Of a stretch of 18,001 nucleotides of DNA, positions 1 through 6,592 are shown in pieces. The DNA comes from Sulfurimonas sp. (GTDB lineage Bacteria > Campylobacterota > Campylobacteria > Campylobacterales > Sulfurimonadaceae). How positions within the stretch are numbered: position 1 is the first letter of the stretch; every line of letters starts with the position of its first letter. The stretch is from assembly GCA_027083475.1 (NCBI GenBank), contig JALWON010000249.1:1-18001 (forward strand), in the 5' to 3' direction. A program made the position numbers and the translations under genes. The notes under the pieces are model-generated. The model made no database searches and was not told the DNA's origin. It saw only the letters and a list, made by a program, of their open reading frames with translations.

Positions 1-957
1 GCTTTTAGTATGTTTGGTTTTTATGAGTTAAAACTTCCTGATGCTTTGGTGACAAAAATTAGTGCAAAACAGCATGGTTCAGGCTATATTGGTGTTGCTA
101 TTATGGGCTTTTTATCGGCACTTATTGTTGGACCATGTGTGGCAGCACCACTTGCTGGAGCCCTTGTTTACATTGGTCAAACAGGGGATGCCTTGCTTGG
201 AGGTATGGCTCTTTTTAGCATGAGTATCGGGATGGGTGTTCCGCTTATTATTGTAGGTGTCAGTGCAGGAAAGTTTATGCCAAAACCGGGAGATTGGATG
301 ACCTTAGTCTCTGCTGTTTTTGGTGTAGTTATGCTTGGTGTGGCAATTTGGATGCTTGAGAAAATACTTGCACCTTCTGTTATTATGATTATGTATAGTA
401 TTTTAGGTATTGGTTTTTCACTCTTTTTAGGTGTATTTGAAAAAGGGCACCATTTCTTTAAACAGAGTGTTGCGATGATTATTTTTATCTACTCTGTTGC
501 TCTGTTTATTGGGTATTTAGCGGGGAGTTCAAGTATGAGCAAACCTTTGGCATTTTTAAACAAACCTACAGTGCAAAGAGTGGCTACAGAAGAAAAACAA
601 ACAGAGAAAAAATTTCACATTGTAAAATCAGTCGCAGAGTTAGATGCTGTGTTAGCAAAAAATAGAGGTAAAAAAATCCTTTTAGATTTTGCAGCCGATT
701 GGTGTACCTCTTGTAAAGAGTTTGATGCAATTACCTTTGCAGACCCTCAAGTACGTGCTAAAATGAATGAGTTTGTACTTGTACGTGCAGATGTTACTGC
801 AAATGGGGAGCAAGAAAAGGCATTGAGTCAAAAATATGGTGTTTTTGGACCACCTGCAATTATCTTTTTTGATGCAAATTCGCATGTTTTAGAATCAAAA
901 ACACTTATAGGCTATATGGAACCAGAAGAGTTTTTAGCGCATCTAAATAAATTGTAG
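1..957 (+). CDS. dsbD: DsbD-type thiol:disulfide interchange protein, C-terminal part (5' end outside window)
   Basis: This inner-membrane protein would carry electrons from cytoplasmic thioredoxin to periplasmic thiol proteins. The frame is open from base 1, so the true start lies upstream; about 318 residues are visible. Several hydrophobic membrane segments come first and include the GPCVAAP motif (bases 130-150), whose Cys matches one of the two redox cysteines in the DsbD membrane domain. The GMGVPLIIVG stretch and a Lys-Pro-Gly-Asp-Trp-Met segment are also DsbD-like. After a final membrane segment and a charged linker comes a periplasmic thioredoxin-like domain (from about base 610) with the redox motif WCTSCK (703-714 encode CTSC) and a later Gly-Pro-Pro cis-proline region. 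It ends three bases before the ribosome binding site region of a second thioredoxin-fold gene, so the two are probably one operon. The N-terminal domain and second membrane Cys cannot be judged. Confidence 0.9.
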   Translation, partial: AFSMFGFYELKLPDALVTKISAKQHGSGYIGVAIMGFLSALIVGPCVAAPLAGALVYIGQTGDALLGGMALFSMSIGMGVPLIIVGVSAGKFMPKPGDWMTLVSAVFGVVMLGVAIWMLEKILAPSVIMIMYSILGIGFSLFLGVFEKGHHFFKQSVAMIIFIYSVALFIGYLAGSSSMSKPLAFLNKPTVQRVATEEKQTEKKFHIVKSVAELDAVLAKNRGKKILLDFAADWCTSCKEFDAITFADPQVRAKMNEFVLVRADVTANGEQEKALSQKYGVFGPPAIIFFDANSHVLESKTLIGYMEPEEFLAHLNKL

Positions 958-966
958 GAGTTGAAG

Positions 967-1353
967 ATGAAAAAGATAATTATAATGATGGTACTCTTTA
1001 CAAGTGTGCTTTTTGCAGAGGTGCATTGGGTGAAAGATTTGGATGATGCTTATGATATTGCAGCCAAAGAGCACAAGAAAGTCTTTGTTTTACTCTCTCA
1101 AAAAGGGTGTCCTGCTTGTAAATATATGAAAAATGTGGTGCTTCAAAATAGTGCGGTGCAAAAGGCTTTGGCGAAAGATTTTATAGCGGTGCATCTGGAT
1201 ATTCATGAAGATTTTGTGCCTTTGGCACTTGAGCATTTTGTGACACCTACACTCTATTTTTTAAAGAGTGATGAAACGGTGATAAAACATGTTAATGGCT
1301 ATGAGAATGCTAAGGATTTTTTAGTAGAGCTTCAAGGCATTACTTCTCAATAA
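967..1353 (+). CDS. Secreted thioredoxin-fold protein with CPAC motif
   Basis: A 128-residue protein with an N-terminal signal peptide (Lys-Lys, then about 13 hydrophobic residues, likely cleavage near VLFA-EV) and a thioredoxin-like fold. The redox motif is C48-P-A-C51, followed by Lys-Tyr-Met. A Thr-Pro (VTPTLYF) near residue 96 is the expected cis-proline. It resembles periplasmic thioredoxins of the SoxW/Thioredoxin_7 type. ATG at 967 was chosen over an in-frame TTG at 961 because AGGAG at 956-960 is six bases from the ATG and would almost touch the TTG. The gene follows dsbD directly, so DsbD is its likely electron donor; that partnership is inferred from position. The last 14 bases overlap the 3' end of the convergent EAL gene. 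The client protein is unknown. Confidence 0.85.
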   Translation: MKKIIIMMVLFTSVLFAEVHWVKDLDDAYDIAAKEHKKVFVLLSQKGCPACKYMKNVVLQNSAVQKALAKDFIAVHLDIHEDFVPLALEHFVTPTLYFLKSDETVIKHVNGYENAKDFLVELQGITSQ

Positions 1354-2956
1354 ACTTTTGGGGTTGTGCGAAGTACTCCCCTTGAGCCATATCGACACCT
1401 AAATCTTTGACGATTTGCAAGATTTTTTCATTTTTAACAAATTCGGCAATGGTAGGGATGTTGAGGGCTTTTGCCATACCAACTATGGCCGATACAATCA
1501 CCTTGTCTTTTATGCTGTCATTTTCAAGATTTTTGATAAACGCAGCATCTATTTTAATATAATCAAAATCAATCTCTAACATACGGCTAAATGTAGAGTT
1601 TTCAATGCCAAAATCATCCATAGCAATTTCAAAACCCATTTTTTTAAGATTTTTAAGTTGTTTGAGTAAAATTTCTAAATACTCTTCAGCTGTGACACTC
1701 TCTAAAATTTCAAAGGTGACATTTTTTGGTTGAATATCGTAGGTTTGTAGTTTCTGTTGGAGAAAAGTCATGAGGTATTTATCGAGTAAATCTCTTTGTG
1801 TGAGGTTGATGGAAAAACAGATGTCCGTTCCCTCAAAGTAGGCAAAACTCTTGTTGATAATCATTCGTGTCAATGAACTAATCAGTCCCATTCGCTCAGC
1901 AGAACCAAGAAATTGGTAAGGTGAATAGAGCTCGCCGTTGTAGTAGCCGCGTGCAAGTACTTCATACTTGACTATCTCACCACTTTTGATATTGACAATG
2001 GGTTGATAATAGGGCTCTATGAGGTTTTTTTCGAGCATCTCTTTTGTGACATCGAGCCATTTGATAATATCTTTTTCTTTTTGAATGTTTTGTGCATCTC
2101 CATCAAAAAAATAGTAGTATCTGCTCCCTAAACCCTTGCCAAACTCTAAGGCATATTCAGCATTTAAAATGCTTTTTTCTTGTTCTGTGATTTTGGCAAT
2201 ACCGATGGAAAAACCAATGTTAATATGTTGCTGTTTTACTTTAATCGATTTTGTATCAAAAAAACCAATAATCTGTTGGCAAAATATTTCAATTTTTTCG
2301 GGATCTTCTTCTTTGAGTAAAAAGATAAAGCGATCGGATTCTGCTTTAAACAAAGCACTTCTTGCCGTTGTATGGTTGGTGAGCTCTTTTGCAACAGTTT
2401 GTAAGATGGTATTTGCTGTCTCTTTTCCATACTGTTTATTAATGGTAGAAAAATTGGAAATGTCTAAGAGGACAATATGCTTATACTCTCCTGCATCAAG
2501 ACTCTCTTGCATTTGAAAAGAGTTTGGAAGCCCTGTGAGATAGTCATATTTATGATTATTGTTTTGTGCTAATTTCCACTCTAATGTTAAAGTAGTACTG
2601 ACCTTCTGTAAAATTTTTGTAAACTCTTTTAACAGAAGCGGTTCTAGCCAAAAAGCATCAATACCGAGTTGAATAAAGTCAAAAAGGGATGCCTTGTTTT
2701 CCTCTTTCACAATAAGGATAATAATAATATTTTCGTCTAGTTTTTTAATTCTTTGTAAAAAAGAGAGTGCATTTTTGACAGCACTATCGAGTAAAAGGAT
2801 TTGCGGTTTTTTCTCTAAGAAAAGAGTTAATCCTTTGTCTGTATCATAGGCAGTATAATATTTTTGTACTTTATACTCTAAAAATGCTGTAATGGCATGG
2901 TTTTTGTCTTTATCATCTTCAATCATAAGTAATGTATAGTTTAAAAAAGAGGGCAC
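1340..2956 (-). CDS. Receiver-GGDEF-EAL protein, probable c-di-GMP phosphodiesterase
   Basis: A 538-residue soluble signalling protein with three domains. Residues 6-120 are receiver-like: D14/D15 and the candidate phospho-acceptor D57 are present, but the conserved Thr/Ser is V83 and the conserved Lys before Pro is E105. Residues 135-285 are a GGDEF fold beginning YDYLTGLPN, but the signature reads ESDRF (206-210), so cyclase activity is unlikely. Residues 300-538 are an EAL domain with the key residues in place: E332 (EVL), N384, E416, D447-D448 (DDFG), K468, E505 and Q525. The likely activity is hydrolysis of cyclic di-GMP. The start is GTG at 2956, supported by AGGA six bases upstream; ATG codons just upstream are out of frame. 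It is divergent from an HDOD gene across a 183-base gap. Target process unknown; motility or attachment is plausible. Confidence 0.9.
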   Translation of the reverse strand: MPSFLNYTLLMIEDDKDKNHAITAFLEYKVQKYYTAYDTDKGLTLFLEKKPQILLLDSAVKNALSFLQRIKKLDENIIIILIVKEENKASLFDFIQLGIDAFWLEPLLLKEFTKILQKVSTTLTLEWKLAQNNNHKYDYLTGLPNSFQMQESLDAGEYKHIVLLDISNFSTINKQYGKETANTILQTVAKELTNHTTARSALFKAESDRFIFLLKEEDPEKIEIFCQQIIGFFDTKSIKVKQQHINIGFSIGIAKITEQEKSILNAEYALEFGKGLGSRYYYFFDGDAQNIQKEKDIIKWLDVTKEMLEKNLIEPYYQPIVNIKSGEIVKYEVLARGYYNGELYSPYQFLGSAERMGLISSLTRMIINKSFAYFEGTDICFSINLTQRDLLDKYLMTFLQQKLQTYDIQPKNVTFEILESVTAEEYLEILLKQLKNLKKMGFEIAMDDFGIENSTFSRMLEIDFDYIKIDAAFIKNLENDSIKDKVIVSAIVGMAKALNIPTIAEFVKNEKILQIVKDLGVDMAQGEYFAQPQKFIEK

Positions 2957-3026
2957 ATCATATCCTTGTGTGTGATAGCTTTATATAATGATACTATAAT
3001 AAGTTGTAATAAACATAAAGTCTTTA

Positions 3027-3050
3027 AAATGTTACTTTCAGTAAACATTT
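3027..3050. promoter_or_regulatory. Imperfect palindrome in the divergent EAL/HDOD intergenic region
   Basis: The arms AAATGTTACT and AGTAAACATTT flank a 3-base TTC centre and are complementary apart from one extra A. It lies roughly midway in the 183-base gap between two divergent genes, where an operator for both would be expected. No regulator can be named from sequence. The palindrome may be chance in such AT-rich DNA. Confidence 0.3.
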
Positions 3051-3118
3051 AAAAATTTATGCACCTGTGATGAAGTTATGGGGAGTATATGTGTCAAATT
3101 TGCACTACAATTTGAGCA

Positions 3119-3124
3119 TATAAT
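3119..3124 (+). promoter_or_regulatory. Candidate -10 element (TATAAT) for the HDOD gene
   Basis: A perfect TATAAT ends 15 bases before the HDOD start codon. No clear -35 hexamer is at the usual distance, which is common for vegetative promoters in Campylobacterota. The untranslated leader would be very short, and a start near 3131 would run into the GAAGG ribosome binding site at 3128-3132, which lowers confidence. Confidence 0.35.
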
Positions 3125-3139
3125 TACGAAGGTTCAACG

Positions 3140-3946
3140 ATGACAAAAACACTCCTTGAAAACATAGACTCTATTCCTCCACTACCAGAATCGGTACAAG
3201 AAGTAGAGAGAATTTATCAAAATCCAGATTCAACTTTTGCAGATATGCAAAAAGCGATAGAAAAAGATCCTCTCTTAACAGCTGCAATTTTACGTATTGT
3301 CAATTCTCCTATGTATGGTATGAAAAGTACTATTAAGAGCATACAGCAGGCTATTTCACTTTTAGGAAAAGATTCTGTGCGTACTTTTGTTCTTAATAGT
3401 GCCGTTGATTCAAATTTCACCATAGACCTCTCTCCTTATGAGATGACAAAAGAGCAGTTTAAAAAGGCATGTGAGACACAACTTGCACTGATGATAAACT
3501 GGTTAATTCGTCGATCTTCAAAACAGCTTTCAATCTTAGGGCCTGCTGCTTTCTTGGTTGATTTAGGCAGAGTTGTTATTTCAAAAACTTTGATAGAAGA
3601 TGGGAAAGCTGATGTCATTAAAGAGGCATTAAAAAGTGGTGAAGATATAGCCAATGCAGAAAAAACTGCATGTGGGGCACAAACAACAGATGTGACAGCA
3701 ACACTCTTTCATCATTGGAATTTAGATCCTGATATTATTCATATTATCAGATACAGTGATGATCCTGATGGAACATATGAAGAAGAAAAAGAGATGGCAG
3801 CAAAGCTTAAAGTCATTCGTGAAACAGTTATGCCAAATGGTGAAATTACACCAGAGTCTATAGAAAATGCAAAAGAGAGCATAGAAGAGTTTGAACTTGA
3901 TTTAGAATCTTTTGAGCGTGCACTTGATAAGGTGATGGCTGCATAA
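3140..3946 (+). CDS. HDOD-domain signalling protein
   Basis: A 268-residue protein whose residues 8-210 match the HDOD family: the SIPPLPESVQEV opening, repeated helices such as AAILRIVNSPMYG and IKSIQQAISLLG, and FLVDLGRVVI where true HD enzymes carry a His-Asp metal site. The missing His fits HDOD proteins, which are regarded as non-catalytic relatives of HD phosphohydrolases acting by protein contact in signalling, motility or stress control. The C-terminal 50 residues are rich in Glu and Lys and look helical. ATG at 3140 has GAAGG at 3128-3132. It is divergent from an EAL-domain gene; EAL and HDOD domains are fused in some bacteria, so joint function is possible but unproven. It ends 12 bases before the convergent rlmI-like gene. 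Confidence 0.88.
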   Translation: MTKTLLENIDSIPPLPESVQEVERIYQNPDSTFADMQKAIEKDPLLTAAILRIVNSPMYGMKSTIKSIQQAISLLGKDSVRTFVLNSAVDSNFTIDLSPYEMTKEQFKKACETQLALMINWLIRRSSKQLSILGPAAFLVDLGRVVISKTLIEDGKADVIKEALKSGEDIANAEKTACGAQTTDVTATLFHHWNLDPDIIHIIRYSDDPDGTYEEEKEMAAKLKVIRETVMPNGEITPESIENAKESIEEFELDLESFERALDKVMAA

Positions 3947-3958
3947 GCTTTTAGGTAG

Positions 3959-5158
3959 CTACTTTATTTTTCGAATAAAAACTACTTTTAAGTAGTTTCC
4001 CTCCTGAAATTTTTCATGTACTCTAAAATCTTTTGGCAAAGAGTAACTCTCTAAAACTTTATATTTTCCCTTTAACTCTTTAAATGCTGTCGCGATAAAA
4101 TCATGAAATCGCATCATACTAAAGCTCGCCGCATTTGTTGAAGCAACAATGACTCCACCTACTTTTGTGATTTGAATAATCTCTTTGAGAAGTTTCACAT
4201 AATCTTTGTTTGCACTAAAGGTGTGTTTTTTACTGCGAGCAAAGCTTGGAGGGTCGGCTACAACAATGTCAAAAAGCATTTTTTTTCGCAGGGCATATTT
4301 AAAATATAAAAAAACATCCTCAACAACAATGTTTTGTTTTGCTGCATCAATATGATTATTTTCAAATTGCTCTGTTGTTTTTGGGAGACTGCGTTTGGCT
4401 AAGTCCACACTTGTTGTCTCTAGGGCACCCCCAAGGGCGGCAAAAACAGAAAAAGCACCAGTGTATGAGAAAGTATTGAGGAGTTTTTTGTTTTTGGCAT
4501 ACTTGTCTCTGAGTGTTTTTCGTACTTCTCTTTGGTCTAAAAAGAGACCTGTCATCGCACCATCATCAAGATAAATAGAAAAAGTAACACCATTCTCTTT
4601 GATAAGAAGTGGCGCAGGGGCTTGCGTTCCTAAAAGAAAGTCATCTTTGTCATCAAGATACTTTCCTTTACTGTCAAAACGTTTTTTTTGGTAGAGACCT
4701 TTAAAAGAGACACTCTGTTGAAAAGCTTCTAAAATAAGCGATCTGAACTCAAAAATTCCAAGGGAATACCAGGTAAAAAGGTAATATCCATCAAAATAAT
4801 CAATTGTGAGTCCCCCAAGTCCATCACCTTCTCCATTGAGTACTCGAAATGCCGTTGTTGTGGCATCTGCATAAAAACTTTCTCTATAAGCAAGTGCAGA
4901 TTGTATTTTTTTTATGAAAAAAGCAATATCAATTGCCTCTTCTTTTTGCTGTGTAAGCACCCAACCGTGCCCTTTATTCTGAATGGCATAATAGCCACGA
5001 GCGATGAAGTTGCGTTTTGTATCGTAAAGATTTAAGAGTGTGCCTTGCGTTTGCAGGGCACTAAAATCTGTGAAAATATCTTTGGTAATGAGAGGGTAGC
5101 CCTCTTTGAATTTTTGTGTAAATTCAGGTTTGAGGGTCAGCTTGAGTGTTTGGATTAT
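3959..5158 (-). CDS. rlmI: RlmI-like 23S rRNA (cytosine-5) methyltransferase, apparent ATA start
   Basis: A SAM-dependent rRNA methyltransferase of the RlmI/YccW family. The first ordinary start in frame is GTG at 4960 (333 residues), but the frame is open for 66 further codons to 5158, and their translation matches the family's N-terminal PUA domain: KLTLKPEF near the start, then NLYDTKRNFIARGYY and AIDIAFF, as in E. coli RlmI. No ATG, GTG or TTG occurs in that stretch. With ATA at 5156-5158 the protein is 399 residues, against 396 for E. coli RlmI. Following are a linker region with DDGAMTGLFLDQRE, the SAM-binding NTFSYTGAFS motif and the catalytic-region motif ADPPSFARSK. The ATA overlaps the glmU TAA stop as ATAA, implying translational coupling; I see no good ribosome binding site. 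CTG at 5138-5140 is an alternative start. Function is confident, exact start is not. Confidence 0.85.
   Translation of the reverse strand: MIQTLKLTLKPEFTQKFKEGYPLITKDIFTDFSALQTQGTLLNLYDTKRNFIARGYYAIQNKGHGWVLTQQKEEAIDIAFFIKKIQSALAYRESFYADATTTAFRVLNGEGDGLGGLTIDYFDGYYLFTWYSLGIFEFRSLILEAFQQSVSFKGLYQKKRFDSKGKYLDDKDDFLLGTQAPAPLLIKENGVTFSIYLDDGAMTGLFLDQREVRKTLRDKYAKNKKLLNTFSYTGAFSVFAALGGALETTSVDLAKRSLPKTTEQFENNHIDAAKQNIVVEDVFLYFKYALRKKMLFDIVVADPPSFARSKKHTFSANKDYVKLLKEIIQITKVGGVIVASTNAASFSMMRFHDFIATAFKELKGKYKVLESYSLPKDFRVHEKFQEGNYLKVVFIRKIK
3979..3998 (-). terminator. Possible weak terminator hairpin in the 3' end of rlmI
   Basis: Read on the minus strand, AAACTACTT and AAGTAGTTT form a perfect 9-base inverted repeat, immediately followed by a T-rich stretch (TTATT). 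It lies inside the last codons of rlmI and just before the convergent HDOD gene. The stem is AT-rich and would be weak, so this may be coincidental. Confidence 0.3.
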
Positions 5159-6459
5159 TTTGTACCAAAAAATCTATAATAATAATCTTTTACAAGTGCC
5201 ATTTTTGTTCTGTTGATAGCGAGATTACCACTGCCTACTTTTCCACTTGTTACCGTTGTTCCAGCTGCAATGATAACATCATCTTCAATGGTTACAGGGG
5301 CTACAAGTTGGCTGTCACTGCCTATAAAAACATTTTTTCCAATGATAGTTTTGTATTTTTTAATCCCATCATAATTACAGGTAATCGTTCCTGCTCCAAT
5401 GTTTGTGCCTTCTTCAATTTGGGCATCTCCAAGGTAGCTTAAATGTCCTGCTTTGACACCTTTGAGTGAAGATTTTTTTACTTCAACATAGTTCCCAATG
5501 TGTGTGTCTTCTATATGTGAAGCAGGGCGAAGGTGTGCCATTGGTCCCACATCTGAGTTTTTGACAACACTATCTTCAATGACACTTGATGCTTTGATGT
5601 GTGAATTGACGATAAGGGTTTCTCCTGTTAATCGACAGCCATTTTCTATAAGACATTCCCCCTCAAATGTCACACTCTCATCTATATAAATCGTTGAAGG
5701 AAGTTGCATAACTACACCTGCTTCCATCCATTTTGTTTTGATACGCTCTTGCATAATCACTTCTGAGTCTGCTAAATCTTTTTTAGAATTGACACCTTTA
5801 AAATGCTCTTCATCTACTAAAAGAGGGGCAATGCTGAGACCATCTTTTTTCGCCATGGAGATAACATCTGTAAGGTAGTACTCCTCTTGTGCATTGTCAT
5901 TACTTAAAAGGGGAATATACTTTTCTATGACTGCCTTGCTAAACGCATAGATTCCTGCATTTACCGTTGTCGTTTGTAGCTCCTCTTCATTGGCATCTTT
6001 TTGCTCAACAATATACTGGACTTGATTGTTTTTTATGACAACACGACCATAGCCACTTGGGTCTTCTAAATCAAAAATACTCATAATAATATCGGCTTGT
6101 GTATCTAAAAAGCCTTGCAGGGCATTTGAAGTGATGAGCGGCATATCGCCATTAAGCACTAAAACTTTTTCATTTTTAGGGGTGACATTTTTCATAGCAC
6201 CACCCGTACCTGGAAAGTTTTGTGCATCTTGAACAACAAAATTTATATCGTCAAAAAAAGCTTGCATCTGTTCTTTTACAGCCTCTTTTTGGTGAGCAAT
6301 AACGACAGTAATATCATCGGAAATTTCACGAGAAGCTTTGATGATATGGTAGAGCATAGGCTTTCCACTGATGGCATGGAGCACCTTTGCTTTTGATGAT
6401 TTCATGCGACTGCCTTTACCAGCAGCTAAGATAACGATACTTATATTTTGTTTATTCAT
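5155..6459 (-). CDS. glmU: Bifunctional GlmU: glucosamine-1-phosphate acetyltransferase / GlcNAc-1-phosphate uridyltransferase
   Basis: GlmU makes UDP-N-acetylglucosamine in the last two steps of the pathway, feeding peptidoglycan and LPS synthesis in the cytoplasm. The 434-residue protein is slightly shorter than the E. coli enzyme (456). Residues 1-230 are the nucleotidyltransferase half: LAAGKGSRM (11-19), a GTGGA motif (84-88; E. coli has His at the fourth place), NGD105 for metal binding, and NAGIY (168-172). Residues 250-434 are a left-handed beta-helix acetyltransferase with hexapeptide repeats, HLRPAS (309-314), the catalytic His in AGH339LSYLGDA and GAGTITCNYDG (355-365). The start ATG at 6459 is preceded by a GAGAGAGAG tract acting as a purine-rich ribosome binding site. 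The TAA stop overlaps the presumed ATA start of rlmI. A strong hairpin lies 21 bases upstream of the ATG. Confidence 0.96.
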   Translation of the reverse strand: MNKQNISIVILAAGKGSRMKSSKAKVLHAISGKPMLYHIIKASREISDDITVVIAHQKEAVKEQMQAFFDDINFVVQDAQNFPGTGGAMKNVTPKNEKVLVLNGDMPLITSNALQGFLDTQADIIMSIFDLEDPSGYGRVVIKNNQVQYIVEQKDANEEELQTTTVNAGIYAFSKAVIEKYIPLLSNDNAQEEYYLTDVISMAKKDGLSIAPLLVDEEHFKGVNSKKDLADSEVIMQERIKTKWMEAGVVMQLPSTIYIDESVTFEGECLIENGCRLTGETLIVNSHIKASSVIEDSVVKNSDVGPMAHLRPASHIEDTHIGNYVEVKKSSLKGVKAGHLSYLGDAQIEEGTNIGAGTITCNYDGIKKYKTIIGKNVFIGSDSQLVAPVTIEDDVIIAAGTTVTSGKVGSGNLAINRTKMALVKDYYYRFFGTK

Positions 6460-6480
6460 ACTCTCTCTCTTTTTTGAATT

Positions 6481-6513
6481 AAGGGCACCTCTAAAGTTTT
6501 TAGAGTTGCCCTT
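6481..6513. repeat. 15-bp inverted repeat (hairpin) between divergent glmU and eptA
   Basis: Arms at 6481-6495 (AAGGGCACCTCTAAA) and 6499-6513 pair at 14 of 15 positions around a 3-base loop. Neither strand has a following T-run, so it is not an ordinary intrinsic terminator. It lies 21 bases upstream of the glmU start, probably in the glmU leader, and upstream of the eptA promoter region. It could be a leader structure, an operator, or two abutted terminal repeats left by a small mobile element. Confidence 0.6.
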
Positions 6514-6556
6514 GTGTTATTCTATCACTTTTAACTAAATATTTATACTAAAAGTG

Positions 6557-6562
6557 TATAAT
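6557..6562 (+). promoter_or_regulatory. Candidate -10 element (TATAAT) for eptA, within a symmetrical AT tract
   Basis: TATAAT at 6557-6562 ends 30 bases before the eptA TTG start, a reasonable leader length. The surrounding TATAATTATA (6557-6566) is a perfect palindrome and offers a TATAAT on the minus strand as well, so it could serve glmU too. No clear -35 element is visible on either side. Confidence 0.45.
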
Positions 6563-6592
6563 TATAAGAAATAATAAAAAAGAAAACTCATT

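Noticed and set aside
961..966. TTG at 961 as start of the secreted thioredoxin
   Set aside because: The AGGAG ribosome binding site directly abuts it; ATG at 967 has proper spacing.
3950..3965. GTAGCTAC palindrome between the HDOD and rlmI ends as a terminator
   Set aside because: It has no room for a loop, so no stable hairpin can form; it is just a short self-complementary word.
3959..4960. A 333-residue methyltransferase starting at GTG 4960
   Set aside because: The upstream in-frame sequence matches the RlmI PUA domain and would otherwise be an unexplained 195-base gap; the GTG lies mid-domain.
5146..5442. Plus-strand open frame opposite glmU
   Set aside because: It lies within the glmU beta-helix coding sequence on the other strand, has no family resemblance, and looks like a shadow.
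6481..6513. Hairpin considered as an intrinsic terminator
   Set aside because: It lies between the starts of two divergent genes and has no T-run on either strand.
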